64,000 nucleotides of DNA. It comes from Candidatus Saccharibacteria bacterium (lineage in GTDB: Bacteria > Patescibacteriota > Saccharimonadia > Saccharimonadales > Saccharimonadaceae). The stretch covers positions 1,178,001 through 1,242,000 of the forward strand of contig JAEUQU010000002.1 in assembly GCA_016789455.1 (NCBI GenBank), in the 5' to 3' direction. This document shows positions 55,880 to 64,000 of this stretch, piece after piece. The notes beneath the pieces were generated by a model that saw nothing but the letters and a program-made list of their open reading frames with translations, was not told the origin of the DNA and did no database searches. The position numbers and the translations under genes are program-made. The stretch's first letter is position 1. Every line of letters starts with the position of its first letter.

Positions 55880-55900
55880 GGCAATCGGTAGTGCTAGTGA

Positions 55901-57145
55901 CTAGTTAGCCACGACGACGTTGGCGTCGTTGACCGCCTTGTTGACGGCGTCGCCGGTACCGCCAGCGCCCCACCCACCGAAGGTGTTGACGTCGCTGGAC
56001 GAGTTGCCGCTTTGCGCCCACTGATCGTTCTGGTTGGAGAGATCGATCATGTTGGCGTTGGTCTCGCTGTAGTTGTTCTGGACATCAGTGGAGACGACGT
56101 TGTAGGAGCCGGGGCCGGTGATGCCGATAGAGCCGCCACTTCCACCGTAGCCGGTGTTGCCGGTCGCGTGGTAGTAACCGTTGCTATTGCTACTGTTGTC
56201 GACGACTACGTTGGCCGAGTTGTCGGCCTTGTTGGCCGTGTCGCCAGAGCCGCTACCGCCACTATTGCCATGACCGCCGAAGCCACCGATGGTGTTGAAG
56301 TCGCTGCTGGAGCTGCCGCTGGCTGCCGTCTGGCTGTTGCTGTTGTCGGCGCGGACGACATTGACGTTGGTCTTCTGGTAGTCGTTGCTGACAGAGTTAC
56401 GGACGATGTTGGTCGAGAACGGACCGGTCAGGAAGATGCCGCCAGTCGATACGGCACCGTTGTTGTAAGCCCGGAAGCTGTTGCCGCCACTGCCATTGTT
56501 GACGAAGACATTGGCGTCGTTGCTGCCCTTGTTGACCGCATCACCGGTGCGGCCGCCACCGCCACCGATAGTGTTGAAGTCGCTGGATGAACTACCGCTG
56601 CGCGCCACCTGGTCATTGTTATTGTAAATGCCGATGGTGTTGAGGTTGTACAGGGAGTAGTTGTTGCTGACGCGGCTGTCAACCAGGTTGTACGAGGCAG
56701 GGCCGGTCAGGGCGATACCACCACGCTTGGAGCCGTAGCTGAGCAGATGAGGCAGATAGCCGTAGCCGCCCCAGCCGCCGCCGTAGTGCTTGCCGTGGTC
56801 TTTGTTGTAAACGTCCACATCAGCGTAGTTATTGGCATGGTTATAGGTATTGCCGCTGTGGCCGCCGTGACCGTAAGAGACTACCTTGCCATAGTCGTGG
56901 CCGTAGTTCTTGTCGTGGTCGTTGTGCTTCTCCTTGTCCTTGTGGTCATCCTTGTTCCACTGATAGTCGTGCTTCAGCATGCCGTGTTTCTTGCCAAGGT
57001 CTTTGTAGTCGGCTACCTTGTATGACTTCGAGTGATTATAATTCAGTCCCGAAGTAGCCGATACTGTCCCGACAGAGAGCAGCAGCGCGCTGCTGAACGC
57101 GGCGAGGCTCATCAGGCTTGTCTTCTTTAATAAATGTCTTCCCAT
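55901..57145 (-). CDS. Secreted repeat protein, adhesin- or sheath-like
   Basis: A 414-aa exported protein. ATG 57145 follows GAGGAGG; signal peptide to about residue 31 (LMSLAAFSSALLLSVGTVSA). Residues 32-130 are rich in His, Asp, Lys, Tyr and Gly (HDYQWNKDDHKDKEKHNDHD). Then three repeats of 80-100 residues: (I)xLTGPxSxNxV...V(S/Q)N(D/N)Y...N.N......N.Q.A.SGSSSSDFNTIGG, glycine linker, GD(A/T)xNKxxNxANVxV(D/N)N. The regular Asn/Ser/Gly ladder suggests a beta-solenoid or curli-like fold and surface assembly. Function unknown. A 286-bp divergent control region lies upstream. Confidence 0.82.
   Translation of the reverse strand: MGRHLLKKTSLMSLAAFSSALLLSVGTVSATSGLNYNHSKSYKVADYKDLGKKHGMLKHDYQWNKDDHKDKEKHNDHDKNYGHDYGKVVSYGHGGHSGNTYNHANNYADVDVYNKDHGKHYGGGWGGYGYLPHLLSYGSKRGGIALTGPASYNLVDSRVSNNYSLYNLNTIGIYNNNDQVARSGSSSSDFNTIGGGGGRTGDAVNKGSNDANVFVNNGSGGNSFRAYNNGAVSTGGIFLTGPFSTNIVRNSVSNDYQKTNVNVVRADNSNSQTAASGSSSSDFNTIGGFGGHGNSGGSGSGDTANKADNSANVVVDNSSNSNGYYHATGNTGYGGSGGSIGITGPGSYNVVSTDVQNNYSETNANMIDLSNQNDQWAQSGNSSSDVNTFGGWGAGGTGDAVNKAVNDANVVVAN
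55904..56730 (-). repeat. Three in-frame repeats of about 240-300 bp
   Basis: They encode the LTGP...SGSSSSDFNTIGG...NKxxNxANVxV units; the stretch GCTGGAcGAgtTgCCGCT-like coding for SSSSD is nearly identical in all three. Confidence 0.78.
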
Positions 57146-57431
57146 AAGCACCTCCTCAGTTATTGCTAGCGTTGGTTTAAAAGTACATCCCCTCCTTTTT
57201 ATTAATGACATTTTAAGCGTAGCAAGCCTGTGGGCAGGTTCTATGAAGATGCTTACAGTTATCTTGTAAGATATTTAACTTATGCTTATATCCGTAACTG
57301 TTACAAGCCCCTCTGTTATACAGAGGTAATGTACGTGTAGAAATCACCATGCTTTCAGCGTAAGAATGTTCACAACCATCGAATTGCGGTGCTGTTAAGT
57401 TTGTTATGTAGCAAACGGAGACGAAATATTT
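57146..57431. promoter_or_regulatory. Divergent control region with three inverted repeats
   Basis: The 286 bases between the repeat-protein gene (minus) and a small membrane gene (plus) contain CTTACA-N7-TGTAAG (57252-57270), GTAAC-T-GTTAC (57294-57304) and CCTCTG-N5-CAGAGG (57310-57326). The A/T-rich setting and symmetry suggest operators. A second purine-rich AAAAAGGAGGGG block occurs about 45 bases upstream of the repeat-protein start. Promoter boxes are not unambiguous. Confidence 0.5.
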
Positions 57432-57812
57432 ATGAAACAACTGATGATTCTGCTGACCCTGGTGATAACGGCTGCCATGCTGATAAGCGGCGTATTTTTC
57501 CCTGATAGCCCCTTGATGTGGCTGGGGAGTACCGCACCTGAGTATGCCGGTCTGCGCGGCGGCATCATCGCCATGCTGATAGTGCTGCTCTGCACCAAAC
57601 CGCCCAGGGCGCTCTGGCTGCGCAGCCTGCTGCTGGCTGTAGCAGTGGCCTTGGCGGGTGCATCGTTGGTGCAGGCGATGAATTACCAACTGCAGCTGTT
57701 TGATGCCGCGCTGTTCATAGAGGTAGCTATCATCCTGGCCATCGAAGCCCTGGAGGGCCACCACCGGCCGGCCCGCAGCCTTGCCCGTAAAATCACGGTT
57801 GAATATCGCTAG
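57432..57812 (+). CDS. Small four-helix membrane protein
   Basis: A 126-aa membrane protein with four predicted helices (2-22, 42-57, 65-86, 90-107) and a basic tail (HHRPARSLARKITVEYR). ATG 57432, GGAG 12 bases upstream. No family recognised. Divergent from the repeat-protein gene and upstream of the kinase cascade, with 80 bases between. Confidence 0.72.
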   Translation: MKQLMILLTLVITAAMLISGVFFPDSPLMWLGSTAPEYAGLRGGIIAMLIVLLCTKPPRALWLRSLLLAVAVALAGASLVQAMNYQLQLFDAALFIEVAIILAIEALEGHHRPARSLARKITVEYR

Positions 57813-57892
57813 GCGGATTTTCCTCGGCTCACAATAAATAGGAGTACAATATATAACGATACATTTACTAATACCGCAAGGGGTGCCGCCGC

Positions 57893-60054
<2,162 letters not shown>

Positions 60055-60058
<4 letters not shown>

Positions 60059-60519
60059 CAGGGAAAGCCGGTATTGTGATTTTGATGGCCGACGACGATG
60101 ACGATGATTTCTTGTTGACCCAGAAAGCTTTGAAGCAGAGCAAGCTGCTCAATACCCTGTGCCGCGTCAAGGACGGCGAGGAACTGCTTGACTACCTGCT
60201 GGAGCGCGGCAAGTATGAAGGGGGTAGCCCCTGCGGACGCCCCGGGGTCATTCTGCTCGACCTGAACATGCCGCGCAAAGACGGCCGTGAAGCGCTGAAA
60301 GAGATTAAATCCAACCCTGACCTGCAGGATATACCTGTGGTTGTATTTACAACATCAAAAGCTGAAGAAGACATTTACCGGACGTATAAGCTCGGTGTCA
60401 ATTCGTTCATCACCAAACCGGTGACGTTCGATAACCTTATCCAGGTGATGCAGACGCTCGGCAAGTATTGGTTCGAGATTGTCGAGTTGCCTGGACGCGC
60501 TCATGAGCCAAGCAAGTAA
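60055..60519 (+). CDS. Single-domain response regulator (Rcp1-like)
   Basis: A 154-aa stand-alone receiver: acidic cluster ADDDDDDF near residue 12-19, phosphoacceptor D69 in VILLDLNMPRKDG, T in VVVFTTSK and K in FITKPV. The insert between helix 2 and strand 3 (LLERGKYEGGSPCGRPG) is typical of the Rcp1 group, which partners phytochrome-like kinases. No output domain, so it passes phosphate or works by protein contact. Four-base overlap with the kinase and 17-base overlap with the following hybrid kinase show tight coupling. Confidence 0.95.
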
Positions 60520-61624
60520 GGAAGTACTCGATATCCTGCTGGTGGACGATGATGAGGAGGACTACCTCATCATCAAAAGCATGCTCAAAAAAGTGCCGCA
60601 CAGCCCGTTCGTGCTGCACTGGGTGTCGACGGCCGAGGATGCCCAGGCGGAGATCCGGGCCAAGCGGCACGACGCATACCTGATTGATTATCGCCTGGGC
60701 GGCCTGAACGGCCTGGAGCTGCTAAGTCCTTTCAATCTGACCCGCCGCGAAGAACCGTTCATCATACTGACCGGGGCGGGGGATGATGCGATCGAGCGCC
60801 GGGCGATGCGTATCGGCGTGGCGGATTACCTGGTGAAGGGCTCTTTTGACGCCGAACTGCTGGGCAGGGTGCTGCGCTATTCCATCCAGCGTAAGCAGAC
60901 TGAGACTGAACGTATCCGCGAACTGCTTGAGATAAACCGTTCCAAGGAGGAATTCATCGCGCTTACCTCGCACCAGTTGCGGACGCCGGCCACGGCGGTC
61001 AAGCAGTACCTAGGTATGGTGCTGCAGGGGTTCGTCGGGCCGCTGGAAGACCAGCAGCGCAACTTTTTGGAGAAGGCATATGAGAGTAACGAGCGGCAGA
61101 TAAAGACGGTCAACGATATCCTCAAGGTGTCGCGGCTCGATCTGAAAAAGATTGAGTTTAAGAAACAACCGCTCAAGTTCAGCGTACTGATCCGTAATAT
61201 ATTGAACGATCTGCATAGCGTCATTGAGGACCGCAATCAGAAGATCGAGGTAGAGCTGCCTGAGGCCGAGCCGGAAGTCAGCGTCGATTCCGAGCACATG
61301 GAAATGGCCATCGGCAACATCATCGATAATGCCAGCAAATATTCCTACGATAAAAAGACTATCAAGATCACTGTCGAGGACCTTGAGCGCGAGCGTGTGG
61401 TGCGGGTGACGATTGCCGACCAGGGCGTAGGCATCGCCGAGAAGGATCTGGATAAACTGTTTAAGAAATTTTCGCGTATCGCCAATCCGTTATCAGTGGC
61501 GGTCGGCGGCAACGGGCTGGGGCTCTACTGGTCCAAGGAAATCATCGAACTGCATGGCGGCCGCCTGGATGTGCTCTCCAAGATAGGCGAGGGGACGCGC
61601 TTCGTCGTGACGATGCCCAAGTAG
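60503..61624 (+). CDS. Receiver-histidine kinase hybrid (REC-HisKA-HATPase)
   Basis: A 373-aa protein started at ATG 60503 inside the previous gene; a TTG at 60479 would add 8 residues. Receiver about 8-125 with D62 in AYLIDYRLGG and an acidic pocket VDDDEED; short coiled coil 125-150; HisKA with H157 in ALTSHQLRTPATAVKQYLG; HATPase with NIIDNASKYS, ADQGVGIA and GGNGLGLYWSKEI. N-terminal receiver before a kinase suggests it is controlled by phosphorylation from the upstream kinase, making a three-protein relay. No final DNA-binding output is in the window. It converges on the carotenoid operon with 3 bases between stops. Confidence 0.94.
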   Translation: MSQASKEVLDILLVDDDEEDYLIIKSMLKKVPHSPFVLHWVSTAEDAQAEIRAKRHDAYLIDYRLGGLNGLELLSPFNLTRREEPFIILTGAGDDAIERRAMRIGVADYLVKGSFDAELLGRVLRYSIQRKQTETERIRELLEINRSKEEFIALTSHQLRTPATAVKQYLGMVLQGFVGPLEDQQRNFLEKAYESNERQIKTVNDILKVSRLDLKKIEFKKQPLKFSVLIRNILNDLHSVIEDRNQKIEVELPEAEPEVSVDSEHMEMAIGNIIDNASKYSYDKKTIKITVEDLERERVVRVTIADQGVGIAEKDLDKLFKKFSRIANPLSVAVGGNGLGLYWSKEIIELHGGRLDVLSKIGEGTRFVVTMPK

Positions 61625-61627
61625 GCA

Positions 61628-62485
61628 CTAGCGCAGCAGGCTGTACAGCAGCGCCATGGTCACCACGAATCCGACGCCGTAATTCAGCCAGATAAAGCGG
61701 CGCCAGCCGGCGTTAGCCAGTCCGGACGTCTTGTCGGTGATGGCCAGGTAGGGCGCTACGTTGGCGGCGTATGCCAGGCCTGCAACACCGACGACAAGTG
61801 GCACTATCCCCTGCGACGCCACCAGGGCGGCGCTGAGCAGGTACAGGCCAAAGGCCAGCCGGACGGTCCGGCGCGCGCCGATGACGGTGGCGATAGAGGC
61901 GATATCACTACGGCGGTCGGGAATGACGTCCTGGACGGCCCCGAAAGCATGGCTGGCCATGCCCCACAAGAAAAAGGCGATGACGTACGGCCAGACTGCC
62001 GTGCCAAAACCAGTCAGCGACAGGGCGAACAACAGCGGGCCGACAAAATGCAGGCTGGACGTGATGGAATCCAGGAACGGCCGCTCCTTGAAGCGCAGGC
62101 CGGCGATGCTATAGGCCACCACCATGAAGACAACCAGCGCCAACACCAAGGCCGAGCGGGCAGTGCCCAGCCAGAGCAGTGCCGCAAGAAACGGCACGTT
62201 CAGCAGCAGGGCGGCCCGCAGGATGACGGGGTGGGACTGCTTGGCGGCCACTGCCCCTTCCAATCCGCCTTTGCGGTCGTTCTTGATGTCGGATTCATAA
62301 TCGAAGACGTCATTGACACCGTACATCAGCAGGTTGTAGGGAATCAGGAAGTAGAGCGTCCCGATGATTAACAGGGCGTCTACCCTGCCCCCGCTGGCTA
62401 AGTAGCCGGCCGCAAAAGGGTAGGCGGTATTGACCCACGAGATGGGCCGCGAAATGACGAACAGCTGCTTAATGGTGTCAGACAT
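61628..62485 (-). CDS. crtEb: UbiA-family prenyltransferase, CrtEb-like lycopene elongase
   Basis: A 285-aa membrane prenyltransferase with about eight helices. Two Asp-rich motifs bind prenyl diphosphate: NDVFDYESDIKNDRK (about 58-72) and DVIPDRRSD (about 186-194). The first motif and the gene order are those of lycopene elongases, which add C5 units to both ends of lycopene to make C50 carotenoids (flavuxanthin, then decaprenoxanthin or sarcinaxanthin). It overlaps the cyclase gene by 8 bases as last gene of the crtI-crtYe-crtYf-crtEb operon, the Corynebacterium order. Confidence 0.88.
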   Translation of the reverse strand: MSDTIKQLFVISRPISWVNTAYPFAAGYLASGGRVDALLIIGTLYFLIPYNLLMYGVNDVFDYESDIKNDRKGGLEGAVAAKQSHPVILRAALLLNVPFLAALLWLGTARSALVLALVVFMVVAYSIAGLRFKERPFLDSITSSLHFVGPLLFALSLTGFGTAVWPYVIAFFLWGMASHAFGAVQDVIPDRRSDIASIATVIGARRTVRLAFGLYLLSAALVASQGIVPLVVGVAGLAYAANVAPYLAITDKTSGLANAGWRRFIWLNYGVGFVVTMALLYSLLR

Positions 62486-62762
62486 GACTCTTCCCTATTC
62501 TGTGCCATAAGGCTGGCACTATGATGACGGCCAGGATGGCATACATGAAATCTTCTATTGGAGCGAGGCCGATGTTCACGCCCAAAATCTTACCGGGGTC
62601 ATAGGCGACGATGCCGGCCCATATGATCAACGAATCGAATATGGCGGTCATGACCAGGATGATGATCAGGGTCTCGAGCTGCGGCCGGCCATGGCGATGC
62701 GGACGCAGCAGCAATAACACAAGCGCCATGAATAGCAGGTTGGCTATGAGGTACGTCGCCAT
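62478..62762 (-). CDS. crtYf: Carotenoid cyclase subunit (lycopene cyclase domain, CrtYf/CrtYd-like)
   Basis: A 94-aa three-helix membrane protein of the heterodimeric carotenoid cyclase family. The conserved active segment PIEDFMYAILAVIIVPALW contains the P-x-E-(D/E) motif. Half-size subunits like this work only in pairs with the other subunit, encoded just upstream with a 19-base overlap. With crtEb present a C50 epsilon/gamma-cyclase role is more likely than lycopene beta-cyclase, but the sequence alone cannot tell. Confidence 0.85.
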   Translation of the reverse strand: MATYLIANLLFMALVLLLLRPHRHGRPQLETLIIILVMTAIFDSLIIWAGIVAYDPGKILGVNIGLAPIEDFMYAILAVIIVPALWHRIGKSHV

Positions 62763-63064
62763 CGCCGCTCCGCCATGAGGTATAGCAATAAGGTGACATA
62801 ATTCAGCAGGAACAGGAAGAACAGTTCTTCCAACGGGAACTCAGGCAGGATGGTGAAGGGCAGGTCGTACGGTGAATCACCATGGAAGAAGATGCCGGCG
62901 ACGATACCAAGTGCGTCCCAGGCGATGAAGATGAGCATGGCGATGCCGATGACTTTGATAGTGCGGTGGCTGTCAGCAAAGAAGGCCAGACGGAAGCGCC
63001 AGTCGGCCAAGGCAAGGCCGCCCAGGGAAAAGAGCAGGCTGCCAAGATAGTAGAACTGTTCCAT
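62744..63064 (-). CDS. crtYe: Carotenoid cyclase subunit (lycopene cyclase domain, CrtYe/CrtYc-like)
   Basis: A 106-aa three-helix membrane protein with the family segment LPEFPLEELFFLFLLNYVTLLLY (P-x-E-E motif). Forms the heterodimer with the following subunit. It starts 12 bases after the crtI stop. Length and position match crtYe of actinobacterial C50 pathways. Confidence 0.85.
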   Translation of the reverse strand: MEQFYYLGSLLFSLGGLALADWRFRLAFFADSHRTIKVIGIAMLIFIAWDALGIVAGIFFHGDSPYDLPFTILPEFPLEELFFLFLLNYVTLLLYLMAERRWRRTS

Positions 63065-63076
63065 GGTCCTTACCGC

Positions 63077-64000
63077 CTATGCCCCTTCCCTGCCAACCTG
63101 ACGGATGGCGTCGACGGGACCGCCACGGTGGTCGCCAGCCAGGCGCTTGTAGATAAGCTCGGCGCCGATCAGGCACATTGGCAGGCCGACGCCGGGTGTC
63201 GTACCGGCACCCACATAGTACAGGTTCGACAGTTTGCGGCTGCGGTTAGGCGTGCGGAACATGGCGCTTTGGCGCAACAGGTGCGAAGGGCCGAGGGCGG
63301 TGGATTGCCAGGCATGGAAGACGCGGCTGAAGTCGCCCGGGCCGAAGACTGATTGGTACGTGATGCGCTCCATCAGGTCGGGAATCCCGGTCATGTTGGC
63401 AATCTGTCGCAGATACGTGGTAACCAGCTGGTGCTGCTCCTTGTCCGAAGGGATGCGGCCGGGCGGCAAGGGAACTAGCACAAAGACGTTCTCATGGCCC
63501 TTGGGCGCGACGGTCTTGTCGGTGGCGCTTGGCTTGCAGAGATAGATGGAGGCCGGGTCGGGGAAGGTGCGGTCGCGGTAAATGGCCTCAAAGTTCTGCC
63601 GCCAGGCATCGACAAATAGCAGATTGTGGTGGCTGAGCTGGGGCAGCTTACCTTTGATTCCCAGGTAGAGCAGCAAAGCCGAGGGGCCGGCTTCACGGTT
63701 TTGCCAGTACTTTTCGGGGTAGCTTTGAGCGGAGCGGTCGAGCAGGCGGGTCTCGGTGTGATGCAGGTCGGCGTTGCTGATGATGATGTCGGCCGCCGTT
63801 TGGCTGCCATCGGCGAAGGTGATGCCCCCTGCCCTGTTGCCCGTGTGGGTGATGGCGGTCGCCTCTTTGCCGTAGTGCAGACGAGCGCCGGCTTTTTGGG
63901 CAAGTGCGGTGATACTACGGATAATTTCGTACAGACCGCCCTCGGGATAGTAGACGCCCTCCCGGAAATCCAAGGCGCTCATCAGGCTGTAGATGGCCGG
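63077..64000 (-). CDS. crtI: Phytoene desaturase CrtI, C-terminal part
   Basis: The gene enters from the right edge; about 308 C-terminal residues are present and the N-terminal FAD-binding Rossmann motif is outside. Visible family marks: REGVYYPEGGLYEIIRSITALAQKAGA, ISNADLHHTETRLL, and the closing FAD-contact YVGAGTTPGVGLPMCLIGAEL. CrtI converts phytoene to lycopene by four dehydrogenations. First visible gene of the C50 carotenoid operon; crtE and crtB would be expected to the right of the window. Confidence 0.95.
   Translation of the reverse strand, partial: PAIYSLMSALDFREGVYYPEGGLYEIIRSITALAQKAGARLHYGKEATAITHTGNRAGGITFADGSQTAADIIISNADLHHTETRLLDRSAQSYPEKYWQNREAGPSALLLYLGIKGKLPQLSHHNLLFVDAWRQNFEAIYRDRTFPDPASIYLCKPSATDKTVAPKGHENVFVLVPLPPGRIPSDKEQHQLVTTYLRQIANMTGIPDLMERITYQSVFGPGDFSRVFHAWQSTALGPSHLLRQSAMFRTPNRSRKLSNLYYVGAGTTPGVGLPMCLIGAELIYKRLAGDHRGGPVDAIRQVGREGA

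Overview
The window reads as a chromosomal segment of a Candidate Phyla Radiation (Patescibacteria) bacterium, most likely a Saccharibacteria (TM7) relative. The basis is short type IV pilins with the FTIVELLIVIVV N-terminus, many leaderless genes, many small orphan membrane or secreted proteins, and standard stop codons (TGA is a stop throughout, so it is not a code-25 lineage). The lineage is inferred from style, not from a marker gene; no rRNA or tRNA gene was seen.

Layout. 0-3.6 kb: end of a C5-cytosine methyltransferase, a convergent Mrr-type (AspBHI-like) restriction endonuclease, Vsr repair endonuclease, an 76-aa zinc/FtsK-gamma-like winged-helix protein and a double zinc-ribbon protein. 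3.6-8.0 kb: a heat-shock operon (Hsp20, YggT, double-AAA+ Clp ATPase, unknown protein) behind a perfect CIRCE element with an embedded sigma70 promoter and a 5' UTR able to mask the Shine-Dalgarno. 8.3-10.3 kb: nuclease-DUF2075 helicase. 10.4-14.9 kb: DabA-DabB inorganic-carbon pump. 14.9-27.7 kb: pilin, Fic enzyme, YitT transporter, secreted metalloprotease, membrane-anchored proteins, VOC protein and several GC-rich orphan cassettes. 28-34.5 kb: a recombinase remnant followed by a defence-like island (KAP NTPase fused to an FtsK-gamma domain, MazG-like pyrophosphatase, nuclease-DUF2075 helicase, JAB protein, HNH-RecQ-transmembrane helicase). 34.5-43 kb: three paralogous 5-TM proteins, two minimal M16-like metallopeptidases, a beta-propeller/M15-type secreted peptidase, Nudix, anchored proteins. 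43-54 kb: most of the orphan cassettes (own -35/-10 promoter, Shine-Dalgarno, hairpin terminator), a LamG-tipped pilin, a second Nudix, TspO. 54-57.8 kb: M28 aminopeptidase, DUF3140, a large repetitive secreted protein. 57.9-64 kb: a histidine kinase - receiver - receiver/kinase cascade convergent with a C50-carotenoid operon (crtI-crtYe-crtYf-crtEb).

Two gene styles coexist. Most recognisable genes start 6-8 nt after a TATAMT-like -10 box, so their mRNAs should be leaderless. The orphan genes instead have a TTGACA-16/17-TATAAT type promoter, an AAGGAG ribosome site and their own terminator, and are rich in G+C-ending codons. Several orphans form paralogous pairs, one pair sharing the 5' end of its mRNA and its terminator, and three neighbouring ones sharing an identical 41-bp terminator. 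Function of the orphans is unknown.

Together the genes suggest a host-associated or environmental CPR cell with a surface toolkit (pilins, adhesin-like repeats, four secreted or anchored peptidases), light/oxygen-related functions (carotenoid, TspO, PAS-GAF kinase), bicarbonate uptake, and two genome-defence loci.
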